64,000 nucleotides of DNA from Endozoicomonas gorgoniicola (lineage in GTDB: Bacteria > Pseudomonadota > Gammaproteobacteria > Pseudomonadales > Endozoicomonadaceae), in assembly GCF_025562715.2 (NCBI RefSeq), contig NZ_JAPFCC010000001.1:558001-622000 (forward strand). The letters run 5' to 3'. Positions 36,201 through 45,999 of the stretch are shown here, piece after piece; the stretch's first letter is position 1, and every line of letters starts with the position of its first letter. The notes under the pieces were generated by a model. The model did no database searches. It saw only the letters and a program-made list of their open reading frames with translations, and was not told the origin of the DNA. A program made the position numbers and the translations under genes.

Positions 36201-38486
36201 ATGAGCACTCAAGTCAATGAAATTCCCACAGCATGGGAAGGTTTTGTTCAGGGCGACTGGGCAAACAGCGTAAACGTTCGCGACTTTATCCAGAAGAACT
36301 ACACCCCTTATGAGGGTGGTGACGACTTCCTGGTTGGCTCCACCAAGGCTACAGATACCCTGTGGGCTGACGTAATGGAAGGCATTAAGCAGGAAAACCG
36401 CACTCACGCGCCGGTTGATTTCGATACTGACCTGCCTTCTACTATCACTTCCCACGACGCTGGTTACATCCGTAAGGATCTGGAAACCATCGTTGGTCTG
36501 CAGACTGACAAGCCTCTGAAGCGTGCCATTATTGCTAATGGCGGCATTCGTATGGTTGAGACTTCCTGTCAGGTGTACGGTAAAGAACTGGACCCAATGG
36601 TCAAGAAGATCTTTACCGAGTATCGCAAGACTCACAACGCCGGTGTATTTGATGCTTACACTCCGGATGTCCGCGCTTGCCGTAAGTCTGGTGTTATCAC
36701 TGGTCTGCCGGATGCTTACGGCCGTGGTCGTATTATCGGCGACTACCGTCGTGTTGCTCTGTACGGTATTGATTTCCTGATCAATGACAAGAAAGCCCAG
36801 CACAAGAGCCTGGACGCTGTTCTGGAAAGCGGTGAGAAGCTGGAGCGTACCATCCAGCTGCGTGAAGAGATCATGGAGCAAATCCGTGCTCTGATGCAGA
36901 TTAAGGAAATGGCTGCCAAGTACGAGTGCGACATTTCTGTACCTGCTAAGAATGCTCAGGAAGCGGTTCAGTGGACTTACTTCGGCTATCTGGCTGCGGT
37001 TAAGTCTCAGAATGGTGCTGCTATGTCTCTGGGTCGTGTAGCTTCCTTCCTGGACGTTTACATTGAACGTGACATGAAAGCCGGCCTGATTACTGAAGAG
37101 CAGGCTCAGGAAATGATCGACCACTTCGTTATGAAGCTGCGTATGGTTCGCTTCCTGCGTACTCCTGAGTACGACGATCTGTTCTCTGGCGATCCGATCT
37201 GGGCGACTGAGTCTATCGGTGGTATGAGTCTGGATGGCCGTACACTGGTTACCAAGAACAGCTTCCGTTTCCTGAATACTCTGTACACCATGGGTCCATC
37301 TCCGGAGCCAAACATCACTGTACTGTGGTCTGAACAACTGCCTGAGGGCTTCAAAGAGTACTGCGCTAAAGTGTCCATCGACACCAGCTCTATCCAGTAC
37401 GAAAACGATGACCTGATGCGTCCGGACATGGAAAGTGATGACTACGCCATTGCCTGCTGTGTATCCCCAATGGTTCTGGGTAAGCAGATGCAGTTCTTCG
37501 GCGCTCGTGCCAATCTGGCCAAGACCCTGCTGCTGGCTATCAACGGTGGTGTTGATGAGAAGACCGGCCTGCAGGTAGGTCCTAAAGAAGCTCCGGTAAC
37601 CAGTGAAATTCTGGATTACGAAGAGGTTGACGCCCGTCTGGATCACTTCATGGACTGGCTGGCGACTCAGTACGTGGTTGCTCTGAACAGCATTCACTAC
37701 ATGCACGACAAGTACTCCTACGAAGCTTCCCTGATGGCTCTGCACGACCGTGACGTGGTACGCACCATGGCTTGTGGTATTGCGGGTCTGTCCGTTGCGG
37801 CTGATTCTCTGGCGGCGATTAAGTTCGCCAGGGTCAAGGCGGTTCGTGACGAAAACGGTATTGCGACTGATTTCGAAATCGAAGGTGATTATCCGAAGTT
37901 TGGTAACAACGATGAGCGTGTAGACACCATTGCCTGCGATCTGGTTGAGCGCTTCATGAAGAAGGTGGCTTCTCACACCATGTACCGTGAAGCCATTCCT
38001 ACTCAGTCTATCCTGACCATCACTTCCAACGTTGTGTACGGTAAGAAGACGGGTAACACGCCAGACGGTCGTCGTGCAGGTCAGCCATTTGGTCCGGGTG
38101 CTAACCCAATGCACGGTCGTGACACCAGTGGTGCGATCGCATCCCTGAGTTCTGTTGCCAAACTGCCGTTTGCTTACGCGAAAGACGGTATTTCCTACAC
38201 CTTCTCCATCGTGCCAAAAGCACTGGGTAAGGATGAGGGCAGTCGTCGTCGTAATCTGGTAGGCCTGATGGATGGTTACTTCCACAACGAAGGTCAGGAA
38301 GTTGAAGGTGGTCAGCACCTGAATGTTAACGTACTGAACCGTGAAATGCTGGAAGACGCTGTCGAGAATCCGGAGAAGTATCCTTCTCTGACTATTCGTG
38401 TATCCGGCTACGCAGTGCGCTTTAACTCTCTGACCCCAGAGCAGCAGCGCGATGTTATCACTCGTACCTTTACTGCTACCATGTAA
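36201..38486 (+). CDS. pflB: Pyruvate formate-lyase PflB
   Basis: Glycyl-radical enzyme cleaving pyruvate with CoA to acetyl-CoA and formate without oxygen. At 761 aa it matches family length. The adjacent catalytic cysteines are residues 419-420 in YAIACCVSPM, and the radical glycine (about residue 736) lies in the C-terminal RVSGYAVRFNSLT. The N-terminus AWEGFVQGDWANSVNVRDFIQKNYTPYEGG is close to the enteric enzyme. It has a good ribosome site (GAGGAG), a probable FNR box upstream and a terminator downstream. The activating enzyme PflA follows as a separate unit. Confidence 0.97.
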   Translation: MSTQVNEIPTAWEGFVQGDWANSVNVRDFIQKNYTPYEGGDDFLVGSTKATDTLWADVMEGIKQENRTHAPVDFDTDLPSTITSHDAGYIRKDLETIVGLQTDKPLKRAIIANGGIRMVETSCQVYGKELDPMVKKIFTEYRKTHNAGVFDAYTPDVRACRKSGVITGLPDAYGRGRIIGDYRRVALYGIDFLINDKKAQHKSLDAVLESGEKLERTIQLREEIMEQIRALMQIKEMAAKYECDISVPAKNAQEAVQWTYFGYLAAVKSQNGAAMSLGRVASFLDVYIERDMKAGLITEEQAQEMIDHFVMKLRMVRFLRTPEYDDLFSGDPIWATESIGGMSLDGRTLVTKNSFRFLNTLYTMGPSPEPNITVLWSEQLPEGFKEYCAKVSIDTSSIQYENDDLMRPDMESDDYAIACCVSPMVLGKQMQFFGARANLAKTLLLAINGGVDEKTGLQVGPKEAPVTSEILDYEEVDARLDHFMDWLATQYVVALNSIHYMHDKYSYEASLMALHDRDVVRTMACGIAGLSVAADSLAAIKFARVKAVRDENGIATDFEIEGDYPKFGNNDERVDTIACDLVERFMKKVASHTMYREAIPTQSILTITSNVVYGKKTGNTPDGRRAGQPFGPGANPMHGRDTSGAIASLSSVAKLPFAYAKDGISYTFSIVPKALGKDEGSRRRNLVGLMDGYFHNEGQEVEGGQHLNVNVLNREMLEDAVENPEKYPSLTIRVSGYAVRFNSLTPEQQRDVITRTFTATM

Positions 38487-38518
38487 AGAAAAGCGTTTGA
38501 CGCTTAACGATGTGATTT

Positions 38519-38552
38519 GAAAAAAAGGCCGGCTTTTAAGTCGGCCTTTTTC
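38519..38552 (+). terminator. Intrinsic terminator after pflB
   Basis: Stem AAAGGCCG.../...CGGCCTTT with short loop and T-run, 33 bp after the pflB stop. Confidence 0.93.
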
Positions 38553-38644
38553 GTTTTAAGGGAAGAGGCTGACAAGAATATACCGTTCTTCCGGTCATTT
38601 CTGTTATGCCGTTCCCCTAAGTGCAAACAAGTGAATAAAGTATT

Positions 38645-39376
38645 ATGTCTTTAGGTCGTGTTCATTCTCAGGATTCGTTTGGTACCGTCGACGGGCCGGG
38701 CATTCGATATGTGGTGTTTATGCAGGGATGCCATATGCGCTGTCGTTACTGTCATAACCGGGATACCTGGGACCTGCGCGAAGGTGGTGAAATCAAAAGC
38801 CACGAAGCCGTGTTTCAGGATATCTATAAGGTCAGGAACTTTCTTTCAGGCGGGGTAACGGTGACCGGGGGAGAGCCGCTGATCCAGGCTGAGTTTGTGG
38901 CTGATTTGTTTGCCGAGTGTCGTAAAGCGGGAATACACACCTGCCTGGATACCAATGGTTTTACCAAAACCATTACCGAACCGGTTGAGCGACTGCTGGC
39001 GAGTACTGATCTGGTGTTGCTGGATCTGAAGCAGATTGATGAAGATATGCATCAGAAGCTGACTTATGTGACCAATCGGCATCCGCTGAATTTTGCCCGT
39101 TATCTGCATGAAATTAACAAGCCCGTCTGGATTCGTTATGTAGTGGTAGAAGGGTATACGGTTGATCCTCAGTATGCGGCAAGGATGGCTGAATTTATTG
39201 CGCCAATGAAGAACGTTGAGAAGGTTGAAATTCTGCCTTACCACTCGCTGGGCGTGCATAAGTGGGATTTGCTCAAGGATACTTATGAGCTGGAGTCTGT
39301 GGCGCCGCCGACGACTGAGCAGCTTGAGGCTATTAAGGCGGAGTTTGCTAAATGTGGAGTGGTTGCGGCTTATTGA
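38645..39376 (+). CDS. pflA: Pyruvate formate-lyase activating enzyme PflA
   Basis: Radical-SAM enzyme that installs the glycyl radical on PflB. The cluster motif CHMRCRYC (CxxxCxxC) lies near residue 29 after DSFGTVDGPGIRYVVFMQG. TGGEPLIQ, LDTNGF, DLVLLDLKQID and the late VEILPYHSLGVHKW are the other family marks. Length is 243 aa (E. coli 246). It is separated from pflB by a terminator, so it may have its own promoter in the 92-bp gap. Confidence 0.96.
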   Translation: MSLGRVHSQDSFGTVDGPGIRYVVFMQGCHMRCRYCHNRDTWDLREGGEIKSHEAVFQDIYKVRNFLSGGVTVTGGEPLIQAEFVADLFAECRKAGIHTCLDTNGFTKTITEPVERLLASTDLVLLDLKQIDEDMHQKLTYVTNRHPLNFARYLHEINKPVWIRYVVVEGYTVDPQYAARMAEFIAPMKNVEKVEILPYHSLGVHKWDLLKDTYELESVAPPTTEQLEAIKAEFAKCGVVAAY

Positions 39377-39473
39377 AGGTGGCTCTATCCGGAATCCAGA
39401 CTGCTCTACAATAAAATCTCGCTCTTGACCATGACAAACAAGACTTTAGCGAAGATGTTGAAGAGTAGCTGTA

Positions 39474-39494
39474 AAGCCTTGTGATATAAGGCTT
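39474..39494 (-). other. Small hairpin between pflA and GLUG protein A
   Basis: Inverted repeat AAGCCTT/AAGGCTT with a 7-nt loop between two convergent genes. A terminator role is possible, but the T-run is poor. Confidence 0.4.
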
Positions 39495-39543
39495 GTCGCT
39501 TGATTCATTCACACAGCAGTCTGGAGAACCATAAGAGCCTTTA

Positions 39544-42543
39544 TTATTTCACATCCAGCTTGACCTGCTCGGCCTCCCCGAGTCCTGTCTGACCAGGTTT
39601 CGTTCTGTATTTTAAATAGGCACCAACACCGGAGATAATAGCGACGGCAGGTACAACTACAGCAACTGCAATGCCCCAGGCTGGAAACCCACTTGAGCTA
39701 TGCGGTGGGTTATTAAGGGCTATTTTCATAATGTTAACAATATGATTTGATCCCATTTCATCCAACTGCTTATAGGGCAGGTATATTGTACGGTCAGTCA
39801 CTGTGACCCCGTTGTAAAGCACATCAGGGTGCTCAAGGCTTTTGCTTGTGCGATATACTTCCTCCAGATCATCATAGGTAACCGTGAAAAAATTCCCTTT
39901 TTTATCGTATTTAACGGCGTGGAGATATTGTCCGTCAGGGCAAAGCTTTATCCCTGCAGGTGCATCAGAGTCACTTAAATATTTGGGCAAGCTTTCATCA
40001 ATAATAAAAGTGCCATCTACTTGACCATTATCTGGATTAAACCTGCGAATTGCCAGCTGGTCTCCCTTGCGGGTAATGGTAGCAATGTAAACCCACCCTC
40101 TGTGTACTGCTGACACTGCCTCATAACTGGGAAAAGTGTCAGGGCTCATGGCTGTCACCTCCCCATCAACACCAAAAGACTTATTACGGGAAAGAGCCAG
40201 ACTCTCGTACTGTTGCAAAAATGCTGTTTTTGTCGTGTTTACAACGTTTGTAATATAAAGCAGCTTGCCATCTGGTGATAAGGACATGCTGCTTATATTA
40301 TCCTGTTTCTGCAATGGGTCAGACAGTGTTCTGTAATGTTCTTTTTCAGAAAAGCGACTGATGAAAAAATCCAAAGGGGACTTACCCGCAAAGTATATTA
40401 TCCCGTTCCTGCCAGTCATGACGCTTACTTCAGAACCCCTTTCTGGCAGGTAGTCAATTATATAGCCTGATTTATCATTATTTTTTTGGGGCAATGGCAG
40501 GCGCAGCAGCAAAGGTTTTTTATCCGGTTTATTTGCAACTAAATGGAGGTAGCGATTGTTGTTGCTGCTCATCAGAAAGCTGTCGCCGGCAAAAGACCAA
40601 TCCGTCATGTCGGGCAGGTAGTGCGTTATTTTGCCGCAAGTCCCGAATTGCTTATCAAGCTCTGTGCCTGTGTATCGTGCCAGAACCAGAGCGCTGGAAT
40701 CCAAAGAAGGGCGGATAACCACATATAATTGTTTGTTTATCACATCATAGGCCTGAGCCACGGGGGTTCCTTCCGGTGCAGGGCAGTCCTGACCCAAAGT
40801 GGGTTCTGTGGGCAAAGCTATTACTTCCGGAGTGCAGGCAAAGCCACCCTGCTCGCAATTAATTCCGGAACGGGAAATATGTTGTTGCAAGAATCCTTTT
40901 AAAAACGGAAGGAATTCACTACGAACACTCCATACCGACAAGTCCAGTAAAGAGTCTTCAGCCGGACCTCCCGGAGTTGCAAACTGACTCAGGATGGCAG
41001 GAAAAATAATGGTACCATTTAGAGTGTTATTGAGACGCAGGAGATCCTGGTAATTGTCATTAATGCTTTTAAGCATTGGAAATGCTTTTTCCGGCTCAAC
41101 GTTCCAGATTTTTTGGTCAAGCCCTTGCGGCACGACCTGTGTTTTATTTTGTGTCACCTCTGCCAAGTCAAGAGGAAGGCTACTGTTGGCATTCCTATTA
41201 AGGAACACCCGGCCTGCTTGTATGTTGTGGCGCTGTCTGATACCAACGCCTTGTACTAGTACATTCTTTGTATCATTATAATTACCTGTAATGACATTGC
41301 CCGTGTTCAGGTTATTCTCTACCGCCAGTCTTGTTGCCCGGGCACCTATAACGCCCAAGCCATGGCCGCCTATATGTTCGTGTGAGTAAAGGTGGTGGGT
41401 AATGTCTCCGGTATTCATATTTTCCCTGACGGAGGATTGCCACGCTTCCCCAAAAATTCCTCCAATAAGAGCGCCTCCATCTATGTCGCGGAGTTTTGCC
41501 GTGTTTATATTTCTTTCAACAGAAGGAGTGTATTCAACCAGGCTGACTATTCCGCCTATAGAAGAATACAATATCTTTGGCTCCTTTATTGCTCCACTAT
41601 TTAGATTGGAGTTAATAGTCGATGCGTCAGTAGCCCTTGCCACTATCCCGCCATAAAGCGTTCCATTAGCTTGAAGTGTTGATTCCATCAAGCCAATATG
41701 AAGATTGTTATTCGAGGAAGAACCACTGGTTATCCTCCCTGCAATGCCTCCGACCTCGCAATATGTACATCCGGTCACTATTTTTCCCGTATATTGGTTA
41801 CTCCTGATCATTGAATGCTCATCAGCATAACCGACTATTCCTCCGCTTTTGCCATGCTTACCACTTACTGTTTCTGTTCCGGTAGCAAGGTTATTAGACA
41901 GGGTAGAGTTGCTGGCTTTTCCCACAATGCCGCCAACGTTGAAGAAGCTTCCGGAACTCCTTATCTTTCCAGAATGATTGATAACCTCTGTGATTGTTGT
42001 ACTTTCAACCTTGCCTGCAACAGCTCCCGTCGAAACGCGTGAACCTGTCGCTTCGATAGCAGGTTTGTCAATAAACAACCGTTCAACCCAACTATTAACC
42101 AGGTAACCGAACAGCCCTAAGTAGGCATTATCCGATTTGCTCGTAATGTTTAGCCCATTGACTGCTTTATAATTGCCATATAATTTTACTGAAAATGGAG
42201 CTGATTCATTTCCTACGGGTTTCCATTGGTTAAATTTGCTCAGGTCGATGGGTTCTGTCAGCCAGTAAGAGCCATTGACTGGATGATCCGCATCCATGTA
42301 TTGAACGAAATTGGTATTGTTCAGCAGGGTTATATCTTCGGCTTGTAACAACGGACTTATCATGCTTACAGACATCAGCCCAAAAGAGAAAACAAGCCTT
42401 AACCAGATGAAATGGAATTTCGTGATGGTTCTTAAAAAATTTATTTTTATCAGCTTTATTTTTTTCTTGACGCTTTTCAAACGAAAAAAATGTTCATAAA
42501 AATGCTGATAACGAATATAAACAAAGTGGATCGTCGAAATCAT
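39544..42543 (-). CDS. Large GLUG-repeat surface protein A with propeller-like and C-terminal membrane segment
   Basis: 999-aa protein, no close family recognised. A conserved ~45-residue N-terminal stretch precedes a hydrophobic segment (FSFGLMSVSMISPLLQAED), reading like an extended signal peptide. Residues about 150-430 carry many GLUG-type repeats such as GGIVGKASNSTLSNNLATG and GGIVGYADEHSMIRSNQYTG, known from adhesins and IgA-protease-like surface proteins. The second half (about 580-920) has repeated SPDGKLLYI and CPDGQYLHAVKYD strands, like a beta-propeller. A single helix (WGIAVAVVVPAVAIISGVGAYLKY) and a short charged tail end it. It is a tandem paralogue of the next gene, and the upstream sequences match too. 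Surface adhesion is inferred. Confidence 0.75.
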   Translation of the reverse strand: MISTIHFVYIRYQHFYEHFFRLKSVKKKIKLIKINFLRTITKFHFIWLRLVFSFGLMSVSMISPLLQAEDITLLNNTNFVQYMDADHPVNGSYWLTEPIDLSKFNQWKPVGNESAPFSVKLYGNYKAVNGLNITSKSDNAYLGLFGYLVNSWVERLFIDKPAIEATGSRVSTGAVAGKVESTTITEVINHSGKIRSSGSFFNVGGIVGKASNSTLSNNLATGTETVSGKHGKSGGIVGYADEHSMIRSNQYTGKIVTGCTYCEVGGIAGRITSGSSSNNNLHIGLMESTLQANGTLYGGIVARATDASTINSNLNSGAIKEPKILYSSIGGIVSLVEYTPSVERNINTAKLRDIDGGALIGGIFGEAWQSSVRENMNTGDITHHLYSHEHIGGHGLGVIGARATRLAVENNLNTGNVITGNYNDTKNVLVQGVGIRQRHNIQAGRVFLNRNANSSLPLDLAEVTQNKTQVVPQGLDQKIWNVEPEKAFPMLKSINDNYQDLLRLNNTLNGTIIFPAILSQFATPGGPAEDSLLDLSVWSVRSEFLPFLKGFLQQHISRSGINCEQGGFACTPEVIALPTEPTLGQDCPAPEGTPVAQAYDVINKQLYVVIRPSLDSSALVLARYTGTELDKQFGTCGKITHYLPDMTDWSFAGDSFLMSSNNNRYLHLVANKPDKKPLLLRLPLPQKNNDKSGYIIDYLPERGSEVSVMTGRNGIIYFAGKSPLDFFISRFSEKEHYRTLSDPLQKQDNISSMSLSPDGKLLYITNVVNTTKTAFLQQYESLALSRNKSFGVDGEVTAMSPDTFPSYEAVSAVHRGWVYIATITRKGDQLAIRRFNPDNGQVDGTFIIDESLPKYLSDSDAPAGIKLCPDGQYLHAVKYDKKGNFFTVTYDDLEEVYRTSKSLEHPDVLYNGVTVTDRTIYLPYKQLDEMGSNHIVNIMKIALNNPPHSSSGFPAWGIAVAVVVPAVAIISGVGAYLKYRTKPGQTGLGEAEQVKLDVK

Positions 42544-42616
42544 TGTGGCTTACTCTGTAAAGCTGCGTTTGATCTGGCAATCAAATATTCATAAAAGCTT
42601 ATGCCACACTGTATAA

Positions 42617-42680
42617 TTCATTCTATTTTTTTGTTATGAGATTTTGGGAATCAATAATCTAAAGGTTGTTTTAGCCTTAT
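42617..42680. repeat. Upstream repeat of GLUG gene A, copy of 45830-45893
   Basis: A ~64-bp stretch beginning attcattctatttttttg is the same at 42617-42680 (before gene A) and at 45830-45893 (before gene B). It marks the limit of the tandem duplication and probably carries the promoter of each gene on the minus strand. Confidence 0.85.
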
Positions 42681-45600
42681 AACTCCATATTCAGCCTGGT
42701 CTGCCTGAGCTGCCTGAGCCTTACCGGATAAGATGCTGTTCTGCGTTTGTAATAGATGCTAGTGACGATAAGAGCAATTGTAGCGACTGTAGTGACTGTA
42801 GCGACTGCAGCAGCTACATAGCCCCAGACTGGAAACCCACTTGAGCTACGCAGTTGTTGTGGGTCATCAAGGGCTATTTTCATGACTTCAACAATATGGT
42901 TTGATCCCGGCTCGTCTAAATGCTTATAAGGCAGGTACATTTTACTGTCGGTCACTGTCAGCCCGTTGAAAAGCGCATCAGGGTGTTCAAGACTTTTGCT
43001 CGTGCGATAAACTTCTTCCAGATCATCATAGGTAACCGTAAAAATATTTCCCTTTTTATCGTATTTAACGGCATGGAGATATTGTCCGTCAGGGCAAAGC
43101 TTTATCCCTGCGGGTGAATCAGAGTCACTTAAATAATTGGGCAAGCTTTCATCAACAATAAAAGTGCCATCTACTTGCCCATTACCCGGATCAAACCTGC
43201 GAATTGACAGCAGGGCTCCATTGCGGGTAATGCTGGCAATATAGACCCACCCTCTGTGCACCGCTGAAACAGCCTCATAACTTGGAAAATAGTCAGGGGT
43301 GATCGCCATTACCTCTCCATCAACACCAAAAGACTTTTTACGGGAAAGGGTCAGACTGTCGTACTGTTGCAAAAATGCTGTCTTTGTCGTGTTTACAACG
43401 CTCGCAATATAAAGCAGCTTGCCATCTGGTGATAAGGACAGGCTGCTTATACGCTCCTGGTTGTTTATATCAGCCTGCTTGTGCAATGGGTCAGAAAGTG
43501 TCCTGTAATGTTCTTTTTCAGAAAAACGGCTGATGAAAAAATCCGAAGAGGATTTACCCGCAAAGTATATTGTCCCATTACTGCCAGCCATGACGCTAAC
43601 CTCAGAGTCTCTTTCTGGCAGGTAGTCAATTGTATAGCCGGATTTGTCATTATTTTTTTCAGGTGTATTTTCTTCGGGCAATGGCAGACGAAGCAACAAA
43701 GGGCTTTTATCCGGTTTGTTTGCAACTAAATGGAGGTAACTATTGTTGCTGTTGCTGTTGCTGTTGCTCGTCAGCAAGCTATCGCCGATAAAAGACCAAT
43801 CCGTCATGTCGGGCAGGTGGTGCGTTATTTTGCCGCAAGCCCCAAATTGCTTATCAAGCTCAGTCCCTGTGTATCGTGCCAGAACCAGAGCATTGGAATC
43901 CAGAGCATTGGAATCCAGGGGAGGGCGGATAGCCACATATAATTGATCGCTTATCACATCATAAGCCTGAGCCACGGGAGTTCCTTCCGGTGCAGGGCAG
44001 TCCTCACTCAAAGAGGGTTCTGTTGGCAAAGTCCTCATTTTCGGAGAGCAGGCAAAACCGCCCTGCCCACAATTAATGTCAAAACGGGCAATTTCCTGCT
44101 GCAAGAACCCCTTTAAAAACGGAAGGAACCCACTACGAACAGTCCATACCGCTAAATCCAGCAGAGTGGTTTCAGCCGATCCTCCCGGAGTTGCAAACTG
44201 ACTCAGGATGGCAGGAAAAATATTTGTACCATTTTGGGTGTTATTGAGACGCAGGAGCTCCTGGTAATTGCCATTAATGTTTTTAAGCATCGGAAATGCT
44301 TTTTCCGGCTCACTGCTCCAGATTGTTTTGTTAAGCCCCTGCGGTACGGGCTGTGTTTTATTTTGTGTTATCTCTACCAGGTCAAGTGGAATGCTATGGT
44401 TGGTATTCATATTGACGAACACACCGCCTGTTTGTAAGTTGTGACGCTGCTCAATATTATTGCCTTTTATTATTCCATGGTGTGAATCAACAAGATGACC
44501 TGTAATGATTCTGGCTGTGTTCAGGTTATTATCTATGGCAAGATCTGTCCCCCAGGCACCTATCCCCCCCACACCTCCGACGCCTATAGGTTTTTGTGAG
44601 AAAAGGTTGTAGGTAATTTCTCCGTTATTCATATTTTGCCTGATGGGGGTTTCTCTCGCTTGCCCAGCAATGCCTCCAATAAAAGAGCCTCCATCTTTTT
44701 GGTGGAGTGCTCCCGCATTGACGTTTCTGTCAACGGAAGTGCTGCTTTCTACAAGTCCGACTATTCCGCCTAAAGTGCTTAACCATGCCGTTGAGAGACT
44801 TAGTGACCCGCTATTAAGATTGGAGGTGATAGTCGATGCACCGGCAGCCTTTCCCACTATCCCGCCATAATCCGATTCACTGGTTTGAAATGTTGATGCT
44901 ATCAATCCGGTATGAAGATTGTTATTCGAGGAAGAATGTTCGGATAGCTCCCCTACAATGCCTCCGGTGCTGGACAATGAACTTGCGGTCACTATTTTTC
45001 CTGCATATTGGTTACTCCTGATAATTGAGCGCCCCCGAACAGAACCGGCTATTCCACCACTTTTACCATTGTACCCACTTGTTATTTCAATTATTCCGGT
45101 AGCAAGGTTATTGGACAGAATTGAGCCATGGCTGGCTATTCCCACAATGCCACCGGCATTGAAACTTTTTCCGGAAGTCTTTATCTTACCTGCATGGTTA
45201 ATAACCTCTGTGATTGTTGTACTTTCAACCCCGCCTGCAACAGTTCCCACCGAAGTGGGTGAGCCTGCCCCTTCGATAACAGGTTTGTTAATAAACAATC
45301 GTTCGACCCGGCTATCAACCAGGTAACCGAACAGCCCTAAATAGGAATCATCCAATTTGTTCGCAATGTTTAGTCCATTGATTACTTGATAATTGCCGTA
45401 TAATTTTACTGAAAATGGAACTGATTCATTTCCTACGGGTTTCCAGTGGTTGAATTTGTTCAGGTCGATGGGTTCTGTCAGTAAGTAAGAGCCATTAACT
45501 GGATGATCCGCATTAATGTATTTAACGAAGCTGCTATTGTTCAGCAGGATTACTTCTTTGGCCTGTAACAACGGACTTATCATGCTTACAGATGTCAGTA

Positions 45601-45757
45601 CAAAAGAGGAGGTAAACCTAAACCAGATGAAATAAAGTTTCGTGATGGCTCTTAATAGTATTTCTTTTATCAGCTTTATTTTGACGATGTTTAATCTGAA
45701 ACAATGGTCATTAAAAGACTGATAACGAATAAATACAAATGGGATCATCAATATCAT
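42677..45757 (-). CDS. Large GLUG-repeat surface protein B, tandem paralogue of A
   Basis: About 1026 aa from ATG 45757, chosen because MILMIPFVFIRYQ aligns with the start of paralogue A; an in-frame ATG at 45808 would add 17 residues. Architecture is the same: long leader with hydrophobic core ending LLQAKEV, GLUG repeats (GGIVGIASHGSILSNNLATG, GGIAGSVRGRSIIRSNQYAG), propeller-like half and C-terminal helix (WGYVAAAVATVTTVATIALIVTSIYY). Protein B differs from A by small in-frame expansions: LDSNA is doubled (43890-43919), and a run of SN dipeptides (43743-43769) replaces SSNNN. The pair clearly arose by a ~3.2-kb tandem duplication that included upstream DNA. Confidence 0.75.
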   Translation of the reverse strand: MILMIPFVFIRYQSFNDHCFRLNIVKIKLIKEILLRAITKLYFIWFRFTSSFVLTSVSMISPLLQAKEVILLNNSSFVKYINADHPVNGSYLLTEPIDLNKFNHWKPVGNESVPFSVKLYGNYQVINGLNIANKLDDSYLGLFGYLVDSRVERLFINKPVIEGAGSPTSVGTVAGGVESTTITEVINHAGKIKTSGKSFNAGGIVGIASHGSILSNNLATGIIEITSGYNGKSGGIAGSVRGRSIIRSNQYAGKIVTASSLSSTGGIVGELSEHSSSNNNLHTGLIASTFQTSESDYGGIVGKAAGASTITSNLNSGSLSLSTAWLSTLGGIVGLVESSTSVDRNVNAGALHQKDGGSFIGGIAGQARETPIRQNMNNGEITYNLFSQKPIGVGGVGGIGAWGTDLAIDNNLNTARIITGHLVDSHHGIIKGNNIEQRHNLQTGGVFVNMNTNHSIPLDLVEITQNKTQPVPQGLNKTIWSSEPEKAFPMLKNINGNYQELLRLNNTQNGTNIFPAILSQFATPGGSAETTLLDLAVWTVRSGFLPFLKGFLQQEIARFDINCGQGGFACSPKMRTLPTEPSLSEDCPAPEGTPVAQAYDVISDQLYVAIRPPLDSNALDSNALVLARYTGTELDKQFGACGKITHHLPDMTDWSFIGDSLLTSNSNSNSNNSYLHLVANKPDKSPLLLRLPLPEENTPEKNNDKSGYTIDYLPERDSEVSVMAGSNGTIYFAGKSSSDFFISRFSEKEHYRTLSDPLHKQADINNQERISSLSLSPDGKLLYIASVVNTTKTAFLQQYDSLTLSRKKSFGVDGEVMAITPDYFPSYEAVSAVHRGWVYIASITRNGALLSIRRFDPGNGQVDGTFIVDESLPNYLSDSDSPAGIKLCPDGQYLHAVKYDKKGNIFTVTYDDLEEVYRTSKSLEHPDALFNGLTVTDSKMYLPYKHLDEPGSNHIVEVMKIALDDPQQLRSSSGFPVWGYVAAAVATVTTVATIALIVTSIYYKRRTASYPVRLRQLRQTRLNMEL

Positions 45758-45829
45758 TGTGGCTGCTCTGTAAAACTGCATTTGATCAGGCAATCGAACA
45801 TCCATCAAAGTTTATGCCAAATTACATAA

Positions 45830-45893
45830 TTCATTCTATTTTTTTGTTATGAGATTTTGGGAATCAATAATCTAAAGGTTGTTTTAGCCTTAT
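45830..45893. repeat. Upstream repeat of GLUG gene B, copy of 42617-42680
   Basis: Second copy of the duplicated upstream segment. It stays identical over about 64 bp while the coding regions have diverged, which suggests it is held by function or by gene conversion. Confidence 0.85.
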
Positions 45894-45928
45894 CTCTCGC
45901 TGAATGGTTTAAATTCAGCTTGGAGCGC

Positions 45929-45972
45929 AAGAGCGCAACATTCGTTATCATACATAATAATGTTGCGCTCTT
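45929..45972 (-). terminator. Long hairpin after guaC
   Basis: Perfect 14-bp stem AAGAGCGCAACATT/AATGTTGCGCTCTT with a 16-nt AT-rich loop, 28 bp past the guaC stop. There is no T-run on either side, so it may mark an mRNA 3' end rather than a standard terminator. Confidence 0.6.
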
Positions 45973-45999
45973 GCCACTGAACAGCAGGTGTCGTGTGTA

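Noticed and set aside
36078..38318. 746-codon minus-strand frame over pflB
   Set aside because: Shadow of pflB arising from its strong codon bias; no ribosome site and a nonsense-like composition.
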